Shown: positions 33,730 through 46,200 of the stretch, piece after piece
Position numbering within the stretch: the first letter of the stretch is position 1
How the letters are laid out: every line of letters starts with the position of its first letter
NCBI RefSeq assembly: GCF_024166365.1
Contig: NC_064819.1
Location: 209,151,293 to 209,215,292, forward strand
DNA from: Elephas maximus indicus
Lineage: Eukaryota; Chordata; Mammalia; Proboscidea; Elephantidae
DNA length: 64,000 nucleotides
Direction of reading: 5' to 3'
Notes under the pieces: model-generated
Told to the model about the DNA's origin: nothing
What the model saw: only the letters and a program-made list of their open reading frames with translations
Databases searched by the model: none
Translations under genes and position numbers: made by a program

Positions 33730-35286
33730 CCTTTTCATTAAAATTTGATCTCTTTGTTGTCAACTTCAAAACTCCCAGGGAAAGATTTTTATTGGGTCAG
33801 GTGTTACCCTGGGACCAATCAGCTGTAACCAGATGAGTAAAGTATGATGATTGGCTTCCCCTGGTCCAGGCCCTAACCAATCACTGTGGTTAGGGCAGCA
33901 GGGTCATGTAATATCATGGAAGCTCTCACATGGATCTATGTGACTGGGGTGGAGAAGGGCATTTTGTGGGGAGGCTGGGGCAAGCAAGGACAGGACAGGA
34001 CAAAGGGTGGCCACTGTCATGGATTAGATTATTCTTATCCCCCCATTTGGACCTTGCTAGACTAATTTTATATTCTTTTTGGTTTTGGCACAGGACTAGT
34101 GCTTTTTATCATGGAAACAGGCCATATAGCTAGCAGTAATTTGTTCATAAATATTAGATTCTGTTCATTTTGCACTGACATTAATCACCTGTCACCATGT
34201 ACATGATTTTCTTGGTTCAGAGAAGTTGTTTATTAATCATATTAACAAGGGAATTTTTGAAGGGCTAGAAATGAAGACATAATGATTATATACCTCTTTT
34301 TAAGAGGATATTTATTTAAATTAACAAATGCCACTTTATAGAAGACATTTCAACCTTTACCAAATAAACATGCTTCAAGTGATTTATCGTATAATTTTGT
34401 TAGCTATACATCTTTATTATATGAAGTAGACTTACCTGAAAATGCAAAAGCTTTAAAAAGAATTCTGTTCCAGCTAAGAATCTATGCCTTGAGATACTAA
34501 TTTCAGAAAGGGTTAGCTTAACTTTTACCTCTTCTGGTTTTTTACCTCTTCCAGTTGTCTATCCAATATCTAGCCCATCCCCAGATGATTAGTTTCAATC
34601 AGTTTTGGTACTTCTATCCCATGGCAAAACCAATTCCAGTGCTTGGTTCAGAAATGGGTATACAGCTATAATAAGTGAGGAAAGAGCCTCTGTGAAAAGT
34701 TTTCTCCTCCCCTTAAGAAAAAATCACAGAAAGAGACAATCTTTCATCTTGCCGTTGTTGGGTCTGCATGTCATGTGAGCTCTGCTAATGCCACCTTGTT
34801 ACCAGTCCAAGAGTTCAACACTGAGGATAACCCAGTGGAGAGATGAAAAGAATCTGAATCCTTGATGACGTTATTGAGTTAGTGAATTAACCAGCCCGGG
34901 ATTCTGCTCTTTTATAGGCTTATAAAAGAAAAGACCTCTCATTATTTAAACCAGAGTCAGGGTTTCTGTTACTTGCAGCTGAAAATGTCTTAATTGATAT
35001 AATTACAAAGTAGAAAAGGGGAGCATATTACCAAGTAATTATAATAATGTGTGATAAATAGAGGTATTTATAATGGATAGAGGTGTCACAAAGTAGGGAG
35101 TTGTACAAGGAAGTTTCTCAGAGAATGTACTTGAGATGGACATTGAAATACATTTCAACAAAGGATAAAGACGAGGAGAGCCTTCCAGGCAGAGAGAAAA
35201 GCATATGCAAGAGCACAGAGTAATGAAATAGATGTTCTCAAAATCACTCAAGTTAGAGCAAATAAAGAGAGGTCTAGAGACACAAA
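33730..35286. other. Non-coding stretch, weak old-repeat signals only
   Basis: A block near 35090-35230 ('gagccttccaggcagagagaaaagc') recalls old L2-type text. The rest is unassigned A/T-rich DNA. Confidence 0.35.
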
Positions 35287-36117
35287 GAGCCCTGGTGGCA
35301 AAATGGTTAAGTGTTTGGCTACTAAACAAAATGTCGGTGGTTTGAACCTACCAGCAGCTCCACAGAAGAAAAGAGCAGGCAATAGGCTCCCATAAAGATT
35401 GATATCATTGTTAGGTGTCGTAGAGTCAGTTCTGACTCAAAGCGACCGTAGGTACAACAGAAGGGAACACTGCCTGGTCCTGCACAATCTTCACAATCAT
35501 TATGCTTGAGCCATTGTTGCAGCCACTGTGTCAGTCCATCTTGTTGAGGGTCTTCCTCTTTTTCACTGACCCTCTACTTTACCAAGCATGATGTCCTTCT
35601 CTAGGGACTGGTCATTCCTAATAACGTGTCCAAAGTACATAAGATGAAGTCTCGTCATCCTTGCTTCTAAGGAGAATTCTGGCTCTACTTTAATGACAGA
35701 TTTGTTTGTTCTTCTGGCAGTCCATAGTATATTCAATAGCCTTTGCCAACACCGTAATTCAAAGGTGTCAATTCTTCAGTCTTACTGTCCAGCTTTCGTA
35801 TGCATATGAAGTGATTGAAAACACCATGGGTTGGACCAGGCACACCTTAGTCCTTAAAGTGACATCTTTGCTTTTTAACACTTTAAAAAGGTCTTTTGCA
35901 GCACATTTGCCCAACGCAGTAGTTGTTTAGTTTCTTGACTGCTGCTTCCATGGGCATTGATTGTGGATCCACATAAAATGAAATCTTGACATCTTCAAAC
36001 TTTTCTCTATTCATCATAGATAAACATCTAGGAAATTCTTTGGGGCAGTTCTACTCTGCCACACTGGGTTGCTACAAGTCAGAATTGACTAGATGACACC
36101 TAACAACAATAACAACA
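35287..36117 (+). mobile_element. AfroSINE split by a minus-strand RTE
   Basis: The head half at 35287-35401 ('gagccctggtggcaaaatgg', then 'tgtcggtggtttgaacc', then 'cccataaagatt') continues after the RTE as 'ctaggaaattctttggggcag', then 'gctacaagtcagaattgac', then 'acaacaataacaac' (36026-36117). The intact variant at 15335-15530 shows these segments adjacent. Confidence 0.85.
35402..36020 (-). mobile_element. RTE LINE 3' end, nested in SINE
   Basis: Reverse RTE tail: 'ttaggtgtcgtagagtcag', 'gcagccactgtgtcagtcc', 'agcatgatgtccttctc', ending at 'ctctattcatcata'. The flanks ATAAAGATT and ATAAACATC look like a decayed target duplication. The open frame at 35706-35930 is antisense to the element. 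Confidence 0.88.
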
Positions 36118-36426
36118 GAGACATCTCACAGGAACTATGCACAGTTGGGTCTGATGGGTACTGAATCAGGAAACTGGAAAGATTTTTCTAACAGACAGGG
36201 TCATATGGTACAAACATGACTGCCCAGATTCACAATTTAAGTTGGGCCTGAGCAATATGATCGAGTCTATGTTTTAGCATGGTAACTCTTCCTGAAGTAT
36301 GAAGCATGGAAAGTAGGGAGTAGAATGAAACCAGGTAGAAGATTATTGCAGTCTAGGTAAGAAACAATGAGTGCCTGAACCAAGGAGTGGAATGGAGAGG
36401 AAAAGAATGAGACAAGAGAAGAGGAA

Positions 36427-36640
36427 ATTCATTCCTTTACTCATTCATTGATTGGTTCATTGGACAAATATTTGTTGAACACCGACCATGTGCTAGCATT
36501 CTTATAGGTACAATGAATAAAGCAGACAAAAATCCCTGTCCTTATGGAGCTTATATTTTAATGGAGGGCTAATATTTTAATAATCAAGAAATAATTTGAT
36601 TAAGTAAAAAACGTATCAAGTGAGACAGTGATAAGTGTTA
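36427..36640 (-). mobile_element. L2 LINE 3' end
   Basis: 'tttactcattcattgattggttcattggac', 'catgtgctagcattctta' and 'gtccttatggagcttat' are reverse L2 tail text. Confidence 0.6.
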
Positions 36641-36654
36641 TTTAGTTGCTATTG

Positions 36655-37170
36655 CTATTTATCAAACCAACCCCAAAACTTACCATTTTGTTGTGGTCTT
36701 GGATTCTGGGGGCCAGGATTTCAGCGGGTACAGTAGTGGATACCTTTGCTCTGTGATGCCTGAGGTCTTACCTGGGAAGACTCAATAGCTGGAGGCTGGA
36801 AACATCTGGAGTCATCTTCATCACATGTCTAGACATTGGTGCTGGCTGTCAACTGGGAACCTCAGCTGAAGCTGCTGGCTGGAATACCTACACATGGTCT
36901 TTCCCTGTGGCCTGACTTGCTCAGAGAATGGCAACTTAAGGATAGTTGGACTTCTACTCCTGCAGCACAGGACTCCAAAGGCGAGTATCCCAAGAGAATC
37001 AGGAGGAAGTGGCATGATCTTTTCTGGCTCAGCTTCGGAAGTTATGCAGCGAGTGGATCAGTCAAGTTCCATACAGATTCAAAAGGAAGAGAGCTACAAG
37101 CCACCTTTTGATGGAATTGGTACCAAAGAATTTACAGACATGTTTAATAACCACCACAATTGTTATGGAG
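36655..37170. mobile_element. Ancient mammalian interspersed repeat (name uncertain)
   Basis: 'aacttaccattttgttgtgg', 'ggatacctttgctctgtgatgcctgagg', 'acatgtctagacattggtgctggctg' and 'cccaagagaatcaggagg' match a common mammal-wide repeat by memory. The open frames at 36836-37111 and 36894-37358 fall in it and show no protein resemblance. Confidence 0.5.
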
Positions 37171-37985
37171 AAAAATTGAGCAGGTTAGAGGGGATAGGGA
37201 ATGCTATGGGGAAAAGGTGGTGGCTTTCCATTTTTATTAGTGTGATCATTGAGGAAGCAAAGTCTGACAAAGACCCAAGGGAGATTTCAGAAGAAAAACA
37301 CATTTTAGGCAGAGGGGTAGCAAGTGCAAAGAACTTATTGGATGTATTGACCAATTAGATTGGCAGGAGCAGGTGGGGGATACTGGGGAAGTGATGTATG
37401 GTGAAGAAGGAAGGAAGATTTCCAGACTTCTGGCTTGCGTGCCTGGAACGCTGGTGGTCCCGTTAACCAGGAATGGGAACACAGGGGGAGGAACCCGTTG
37501 GGTGGGGTTAGGGAGGAAGACTGAATACAGTCAGACAGGCTGCACTGACATGCCTATCAGAAGTTGTGGGTGGGAGCGGGGTGTCATTGGTGGGCAGATT
37601 TTGGGAAGGAGATCTGGGATGGAGGTATGGGTTTGAGAATTCTCATTTTCTAGATTTTTTTTTTATCAGAACGCTTAGGAATGGATGGAATGGGCTAGTG
37701 AGATCAGGTAGAAAGCCTGGTGAACACCAATATTTAAGGCAAGAAGGGCTGAGTTTAAGCAGTTAAATTGCACTCGCTTGAGAGATAGGAAGAGAAATAG
37801 GAGAGAGGAATGATTTAAGAGTTAGACAAAGTTGGAGAAATATCTAGCAATCTTCAAATATCTTCCTGACTTATGCATAAAATTCTGTCTCTCAAAAGTT
37901 ATTTCTTTAGTTGAAATATTATCCTCTCTCTGAGTTTCTGTTTTAAGAAACAGATGTGCCCACCAGGACAGAAACTTGAGCCGCT
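37171..37985. other. Non-coding stretch with old-repeat character
   Basis: Purine-rich text resembling a continuing old repeat ('ttgaccaattagattggcagg'). Nothing can be named. Confidence 0.35.
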
Positions 37986-37996
37986 AGTACCTGAGT

Positions 37997-39695
37997 TAGC
38001 ATATGATCAGGAACCGATGGTGCTGAAGGAAGAAGCCTAAGCTGCACTGAAGGCATTGGCGAGAAACAAGGCCCCAGGAATTGACAGAATAGCAGTTGAG
38101 GTGTTCCAACAAACGGATGAAACAAACTGGAAGTGCTCATTCTTCTATGCCAAGAAATTTGGAAGGCAGCTACCTGGCCAACTGACTGGAAGAGATCTGT
38201 ATTTATGCCTATTTCCAAGAAAGGGATCCAACCAAATGTGGAAATTATCAAACAATAATATCACTCACAAGCAAAAGTTTGCTGAAGATCATTCAAAAGC
38301 AGCTGCAGCAGTATATTGACAGGGAACTGCCAGAAATTCAGGCCAGATTCAGAAGAGGATGTGGAACCAGGGATATCATTGCTGATGTCAGATGGGTCCT
38401 GGCTGAAAGCAGAGAATAGCAGAAGGATGTTTACCTGTGTTTTACTGACTATGCAAAGGCATTCGACTGTGTGGATCATAACAAATTTTGGATAGCCTTG
38501 CGAAGAATGGAAATTCCAGAACATTTGATTGTGCTTGTGAGGAGCCTGTACATAGATCAAGAGGTAGTTGTTCAGACAGAACAAGGGATTACTGATTGGT
38601 TTAAAGTCAGGAAAGATGTGTGTCAGGGTTGTATCCTTTCAGCATACTGTATGCTGAGCAAGTAATCCGAGAAGCTAGACTATATGAAGAAGAACAGAGC
38701 ATCAGGATTGGAGGAAGACTCATAAACAACCTGCATTATGCAGATAACACAACCTTGCTTGCTGAAAGTGAAGAGGACTTGAAGCATTTACTAATGAAGA
38801 TCAAAGACCACAGCCTTCAGTATGGATTACAGTTTAGCATAAAACCGAAAAACCAAACCCAGTGCCGTCGAGTCGATTCCGACTCATAGCGACCCTATAG
38901 GACAGAGTAGAACTGCCCCATAGAGTTTCCAAGGAGAGCCTGGTGGATTCAAACTGCCAACCCTTTGGTCACCAGCCGTAGCACTTAACCACTACACCAC
39001 CAGGGTCATCATAAGGAAAACAAAAATGCTCACAACTGGACCAATAAGCAACATCATGATAAATTGGGAAAAAATTGAAGTTGCCAAGGATTTCAGTTTA
39101 CTTGGATCCACAATCAGCACCCATGGAAGCAACAGTCAGGAAATGAACAGATGCATTGCATTGGGCAAATCTGCTGCGAAGGACCTCTTTAAAGTGTTGA
39201 AAAGCAAAGATATCACCTTGAAGACTAGGGTGTGCCTGACCCAAGCCATGGTATTTTCAATTGCCTGATACGCACGGGAAAGCTGGACAATGAATAAGGA
39301 AGAAGCAAGAAGAATTGACACCTTTGAATTGTGGTGTTGAGGAAGAATATCACATATAACAGGGACTACCAGAAGAACGAACAAAGCTGTCTTGGAAGAA
39401 GTACAAATAGAATGCTCCTTAGAAGCAAGGATGGCAAGACTTCATCTCATGTACTTTGGGCATGTTGTCAGGAAAGATCAGTCCCCGGAGAAGGACATTA
39501 TGCTTGGTAAAGTACAGGGTCATCGGAAAAGAAGGAGACCCTCAACAAAATGGATTGACACAGTGGCTGCAACAATGGGCTCCAACATAACATGGATTGG
39601 GAGCATGGCAAAGGACAAGGCAGTGTTTCACTCTGTGGTACACAGGGTTGCTACGAGTTGGAATCAACTTGATGGCACCTAACGACAACAACAAC
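37997..39695 (+). mobile_element. RTE (BovB-like) LINE, longest copy, with 11-bp target duplication
   Basis: AGTACCTGAGT flanks it at 37986-37996 and 39696-39706. It starts further 5' than the other copies, in the spacer between endonuclease and RT ('aaggccccaggaattgacag' near 38070), and ends in 'ctaacgacaacaacaac'. RT is dead. A TAG at 38417-38419 interrupts it, motif A reads FTDYAKAFD, motif C reads YADNT (38737-38751) instead of YADDT, and there are frameshifts. A SINE interrupts it at 38843-39009. Even this copy lacks the endonuclease domain. Confidence 0.93.
38843..39009 (-). mobile_element. AfroSINE nested in RTE
   Basis: A well-preserved short-form copy with the tail hairpin intact ('gtcgagtcgattccgactca' at 38867-38886), then 'ccaccagggtcatcataagg' at the head side. 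The surrounding duplication is short ('cataa'). It must be younger than the RTE insertion. Confidence 0.95.
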
Positions 39696-39706
39696 AGTAC
39701 CTGAGT

Positions 39707-41875
39707 GAAAGCCTGGCTGGAGAGAAGAGCATTTCTAAAAGGGAAGGGGATAAATGGGCAAAAAGCAGAACTTGCTAGAAGAGACGGCTTTTGTTAATTT
39801 CCCAATTTTAAAAGAATGCAGGGAAAACTGGTGCCTGAGCTGAGTGTGTTTTAGGTGTCTTCAACTTCTCTTCCATCTTTAGTCTTCAGGGTTATAATAG
39901 GTCACACTGGGATATTTTATATTTCAATAAAACAAATGGGGCATGGGAGTTGCAAGTTCCTCAAGCCTGTGACACTAGTCATCTTGGTAGTACTTAAGAG
40001 AAATGTGCAAATATAAACTTACAGATCTTTAGCTACACCTAGTGGCCACGTAGGGAAAGGAACACGTATTGCAATAGTAATTTATCATGGTTCTTTAGCC
40101 ACCTTACTTACCCTTCCATGTCAATTAAGAATGATTTCTTGTGTAGCTATGTATTTATGATACACAGTTCCCTTTATGTAGCTATTTTCAACTTATCTAT
40201 GAGTTTGCCATCTAGCTAAAGAATTGATTTCCCAAACTCTTTCCCAAAGCAAAGAGACTATGTATGTTAGAAAGTTGGAGAAGGGAAAATAAGTACAAGG
40301 GCATGTATCTCTTAACTGTTTGAAATTTCTCAAATACCAGCTCATAGGGTTTAACACCTGCTAGCTTCCTCTACTCTAGCGTTGTATATAGGATTGTCTC
40401 TTTGAGAAAATAAATAATAACAGCGATGATGATGATAATTGTAGGGTTGTAGTCCAGGAAGAGCTGTTGGAAATAAAGACCGTTCAAATATTTATTGTCT
40501 GTTATTTACGAAGTTGTAAAAATGAAATTAATCTGAAAGAAAATAGCAAAGAAACTGAAATGAAGAGTTAATCAAATTATTTTCAGTAATAGTATGTTTT
40601 ATAAACCATTGTGTCAGCAAAGAATGCTACGTAAGCACCTGTTTATCTTTGCGAGTGGATGCGCTAGAACAAGTGGTTGGTAATTTCTTGGTATTTGGTT
40701 GTGAGTTCTGAAATCTCGGTAGCCCACACTTGTGGTCCTTTATGACAGTGAAGGGGAAGGTTTACAGAGATGATTCCAGTGCTTGGAGAGTGAACACAGC
40801 TGAGACAGGTCTATGCACACCGACAGGCCCTTAGGAGTCTGAGGCCCCCATTAGCTTGGAAAAGAAATAGTAAGAAAATGATGTAGCAGGTTTTGAAGGG
40901 ATCTTATAATAGTTCATTCCATCTTATCAGAGGAAGCAACATAATAGGAAAGGAGTGATGTTTCTTTCATGAGGATTTGAATACAGAATGTATTAATTAA
41001 ACATACATCTTCATTTTACTGATGGGGAAACTTAAGCCAACAATGATTAAATTACATAGCTATTTGGTTGCAGAGCTAGGGCTAGAACCTATGCTTTAAA
41101 ATCTTAACCTAGTATTCTTCTTACTACAACTATTCAGAGGCCAGCTCTCAGTTTCCACTGAAGACCAAAGCAAGAGTGAATAAGTTTGTACCCACATCCA
41201 GGATGTTTAGATAGATTGAGAAAAGTTATTTAAATGTAAAGAAGCTAAATATTAGAATTTCTTTATTGTAAGATGTGCACTTTTCCCCCACGTATTAACA
41301 CTCTGAAATCAGCCTAAATCTTATCATCATCTTTACTTAGGAGAATTTAGCCACTAACATCCTCGTTTAGTAGATTATAGATTTGGCAAAGCTAAGAGAT
41401 GTTGGTTTAATAATTCACACATAAATAATGATAATTACTGTACCTTTGGCTTAATTTCTGAAAGAAACTAATATCCAGTGATATGCCATTCAGTTAAGGA
41501 AAAACAAAATTGCAATTTAAATCCCCAATATTTTCTCACTTGAAGCTAAACAGCTAAAATGGAAGGTAGTAACGAGGTCAAGGTGTTAAGAAGGAGTGAG
41601 GCAGTCTCATCACGATGATACTGGTGTGTTGTCAAGGGTCAAGTTTAATTTGGAAGAAACTCTGGACTGGGTTTGAAAACATGCAGGTCCAAATCTTGTG
41701 AATCTCCAAAGGAAGTGGCACACAATTATCTGTGTTAAGTACATTTTATAATTTGTGCTCAGTAATGTAGTGTTTGTTTCTTTTTAATATTTTCCTGAAA
41801 GGATATTATTAAATTGACCGATCATATTACAATCAACAGCATCTACCAATTGGAGTAATTGGCTCTAAAACAGCA
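39707..41875. other. Mostly single-copy-looking non-coding DNA
   Basis: One MIR-like piece lies at about 41000-41115 in reverse ('cattttactgatggggaaac', then 'gcagagctagggctagaacc'). No young repeat and no coding frame. Confidence 0.5.
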
Positions 41876-41879
41876 GCAT

Positions 41880-42115
41880 TGTATATTAGAAAGTGCACAG
41901 TCTTCAAAGCTGGGTCTGGAAACCAGCCTGCTCCTCTGCAGCCTACTAGCTGGGCTATCCTTGAGCAACTGACTTCCTCTTTCAATGTTAGTTTTCTTGT
42001 CTAAAATTAAAATAATGACATGGAGCTTGTAGGAATATTGTGAGGTTTAAATAAGATTGTTTGTATAGTTCTTATCACAAGGCATGTTGCATAGCGGGTG
42101 TTCAACAAATGCCAG
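41880..42115 (+). mobile_element. MIR SINE
   Basis: Forward MIR: 'gctgggtctggaaaccagcc', 'gctatccttgagcaactgac', 'gtaggaatattgtgaggtttaaat' and 'gtgttcaacaaatgcc'. Nearly full length. Confidence 0.75.
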
Positions 42116-42205
42116 TCCAGCTACAGAAAAATGAGGGACAACAAGGTAATTTATTAAGAAATGTTGGCTGAAGGATAAGGTTCTCTGATTTGGTCCCATG
42201 TTGTC

Positions 42206-42393
42206 TAAACAGTGGTTAAGCGCTCAGCTGTTAACCAAAAGGTTGGAGGTTCAAACCCATCAGCCACTCCGTAGGAGAAGGATGTGGTAGCCTACTTCTA
42301 TAAAGATTACAGCCTTGGAGACCCTGTGGGGGCAGTTCTACTCTGTCCTGTAGGGTCACTATGAGTTGGAGTTGACTCAACGGCCATGGGTAT
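42206..42393 (+). mobile_element. AfroSINE, 'cataaagatt'-type variant
   Basis: Head 'gtggttaagcgctcagctg', B-box region 'ggaggttcaaaccc', body 'ctataaagattacagcc', tail 'cactatgagttggagttgac'. The flanks GTCTAAACAG and GTCTAAATAG are a near-perfect target duplication. Confidence 0.92.
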
Positions 42394-43002
42394 AGTCTAA
42401 ATAGTGTTTCTCACCATTCTCAAATTCATGTCCCATCAGCCAAGAAGATTTTGAAGTCTTTCTATATTTTCCTTTCCTGAATATAACATATTTAATTTTT
42501 TCCAAATATATTACAGTATTGGGCATGTTTTGCAAGTTACTGCTTTTCTGTACGCTGTCCCCATTCTGATCTGCCTCCTAGAGGGGCCAACCCACTCAGC
42601 TGAGTACCATTGATCTGAACAAAACGATGTCAGAAGGGAAGCTTAGAAACATTTAGATATTTAATTTAGGTTCATTTTTAGGACCACAGAATCAGTTCAA
42701 TCACTTTTTTCCTGCTGGCATAAACACATTGAATAAAGAGAAGAAATATCAAACCTGGGTGTTTGGAACTAGCCATCACCCTGCTCGCTCTCTTTCAAAG
42801 ATTTGTCCAAAACATGTTTAACTGGGCAACATTTACAAAGTGACCGAGGGACTTTGATGCATGATTTAAATACTATGTGTTTGTAAGCACAGAAATATTG
42901 ATTGTCATGATGCAAATTAAAAAAAAAAAAAGGTAATTTACAAGAAATAGAAAACAGATTTGCAAGAAAAGGAGTCACAAGATCAAATTCTATATCAGTT
43001 CC
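42394..43002. other. Non-coding stretch with nothing recognised
   Basis: A/T-rich, with a poly(A) run near 42920. No element could be named. Confidence 0.4.
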
Positions 43003-43206
43003 TCCAGTTGCTGTTGAGTTCATTCCAACTCATGGTGACCCCGCGTATTGCAGAATAGAACTGTACCCCACAGGGTTTTCAAGGCTGTCACCTTTTGGAA
43101 GCAGATTGCCAGGCCTTTCTTCCTAGGCATTTCTGGATGGGCTCAAACCTCCCATCTTGGGGTTAGCAGCGGAGCCTGTTAACCGCTTGTATCTCCCAAG
43201 GACTCC
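43003..43206 (-). mobile_element. Older AfroSINE variant
   Basis: 'cagttgctgttgagttcattcc', 'gtaccccacagggttttcaagg', 'ccaggcctttcttcctagg' and 'ctcccaaggactcc'. Last young-type repeat before the CITED2 domain. Confidence 0.87.
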
Positions 43207-46200
43207 ATATCAGCTTCTAGGGAGATAAAAAGACTCAATAGCCTCCAGACACATTTCCTTCTCTCTAGCATGCTTATCTTCTTCAAATATTCATAAAACA
43301 ATATTGACAACTTGGAGCTGACTTTCTTCTGACAATTTTTTTCTGGTTTGACTTCCCCTGGAGCCTAAATTTTGCATACCACCTAGCTCTCAAGAATGGA
43401 CTGGCTGGACCCATTTAGCATTATTAGCATTTCAAAAGCCACTCACCTATTTGCATATCTCCTGCAATGAGCCCCCCTCTAACCTTGCCTTGCCACAAGC
43501 TTGTTTGGAGCCAAAATTCCTTGTGTGCTTTGTCCCACAACCCAATATGCAATCAAGTAACCACTCTTCTGTGGAGAGAAGAATGGGAAGGATTTCTGGG
43601 CTGAACACAATCACGATGGCCTGGGAAAATTCCAAGAATCCTGTGAACCACTGCCCTCACCCCCACGTGGTACCCCTGCCCCACTGATCTTTCAAATTAC
43701 TTCAGTCTAATGAAAACCAACAACATATAAAGCAGGTAATAATACTCACCATTCATCTTCCCGTCTGCTTTAATTCGCTCTGCCTGTCCTGGTTTAACCA
43801 AGCTGAATTCTCCAAGAGCACCACCAACCATCTCATGGGGTTGGCCCAGACAACATTTAGTGCTGATCTTGGGGAAGGAAATAATTGACCAGGATCCAGC
43901 CACTAAAAAGCCATCATTTGTTCATAGAAATTATGGAAGGGGTTGCTCTTATATTCTTTTTCCCAAGGGCCATGGATTCAGTTCCTCCACAAAGCAGACC
44001 CCTATTTCCCTTAGTTTTTCTTTCATGGTGTTTATAAATAGCCAGATACTATAGAAATTCATGCCAGAAGCGCTTGTAATATTTTCAGTTCATTATTTAG
44101 TATAATTTATTAGCTTAATTTCTTCCTGTAGGAGAAAAAGTTCTTTATTCCAGGTATCTTAAAGGTATAAAGGTATAAAAAAAAAAATTTTTTTTTAGAG
44201 GTATAAGTGGGTCTTATGTACTATAAGGCAACCTAAAACTATGAATGGTATATTATTTGACAGAAAACATCCTTATACTTCTTTTCCCACTTTAAATTTT
44301 AAGTATGGATACCAGGGAAAAAGAATCATTTCTCTCCTTGCTGGGTAAAAATAGGTCGAGTAATTTAGCCATTCCATTGCAATTCAAATTCTTCCATTGC
44401 CATTGTGGCTTCTATTCTTGGGGGTGGGGGAGACAAACAGAACCCATGATAATTGGCTAAGTCATTTGATGTGCTTCCTATTGTTCTCTTGCTGAGGCTC
44501 AACCTTAACCTGCCTGGAGCTCTGACTTTGATGATAGTGGTACAGAACCGAGGTGTTAAGTACGGTCTCTGAAGCTACGTGAAACACCTCTTTTGTGCTA
44601 GCAAAACAATACCATTGGAGAGGAAAAAAACCACCAATGCTTAGGTCCTAAATTCCATGTATTATAAATTTACTTTTGTTTTTCCAGACAATGTTACCTG
44701 CCAGGCATATTGTAAAGTAAATTTTACTGAATCAACTAGACAGCAACCCTCATTCTCATTAAAGATCCAGCAGCCCTTTCACGAGATTAGAGCCAGTGGC
44801 TCGGTCACATTCCAACCTAGATAACTGCATCCTGCATTCCTGGATTTTTCCCTTCCCCTTCCCAACTCCATGCATGCCATCAAATGTATGACTATGTACT
44901 CTTATTCCAAATTAACAATCCTGTTGTTGGGATGCGGAGTTCTCACTGTTTCAACACGGATGACATGGGTCCAAACCCCTGCTTATTATGCTTTTAACAA
45001 TAAAATTCCTGAGACAATGCACATTTTAAAACAGAAGGCAAATCTCAATTATGCATACCTAATTTGTTTTAATCGTCTTGGTAAGGTACTCTTATTTGCA
45101 GAAAATAAGAATCTTCTTTGATAAAAAATGTGTTGATCAAATATATACTGTTTGCTTCAGTAAAGAAAGGGAAGTCTTCAGAAATGGCGAAAAGCAAACA
45201 AACAAGTAGGCAATAAAAGAGAAAACCTCTGGAGGAAACAGCTTTCCTTTGACCTTCTAAATAAATTCCACAAGGGGGCGAAAACACCTAATGGTCTGGG
45301 ACTCCAAAGTTTATATTTCAGAGCTGGCCACCCATAATAGGTTAGTGGATTAATATTTTGCTCTAAAGGACCTGGCCTTTAATGTTGACATCAATTTATA
45401 GCTATCCCAGGCGTTTACAGTAGTAAAAGTCACGGAGACCATAAACTTCACAATAGATGTCAGCCTTCTGGTACTAGTGCTCTAGCCTAGCACCCCATAA
45501 ACAGCGGTGATTAGGTAACTGTTCTTCAAAGACCCATCCATAGCTGTAACGTCTTTATCAGCTCCAGCAAAGATACTGCCACCAGGGTTTTATCAGCCAC
45601 AAGGCAGAGGTACAATTTTTATTCATGTGTACTTCTTTCTCTGATATGTATCTATGATGTGGTGGTGTTGCTTATCATTGATCTGTTCTTGAAAATCAAG
45701 CGTACAGTGTCTATTTGTGGGCAACGCTTAAAGAACACAAGCTCTCTTGTATCATATTAGAACTTTTTGAAAAACAGCCAAGGTACAGAGGTCAAATTTC
45801 CCCATATGCTGCAAGCAACTTAGTAGGAAGCAAGACCACAAAAGGTTTTGCAAATGTCTGCCAGTAGCCGGGTGATCTGGGTCACTGTACAGGTTTCATT
45901 AATCAGGTTGTTCAAACAAGGAGTTATTTTCCTCTGCTTAAGAGCCCTGCAGGTATTGCACAGAATCTACTCAATTGTTGATCAAGAAGGCGCTTTAATG
46001 AAATAAAGATCATTCAAGAGAACTGGCGGGTGGAGGGGTGTGTTTGCATTTTTATTGCAGAGAAATTGTGCGTTTAACCCAGCTCCTCTGTTTGAGTCCT
46101 CTGTGTTGGCAGGGACCAGCTCAGGAGCTAATAATAGTTCCTTGGGCTCTGCATCGCCACATACGTGTTCCGGCGTTGGAACAGCAGGAGGAATTTAGTG

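Noticed and set aside
36836-37358. Overlapping frames of 91 and 154 codons as a gene
   Set aside because: They lie in an old interspersed repeat and its flank, with no recognisable domain.
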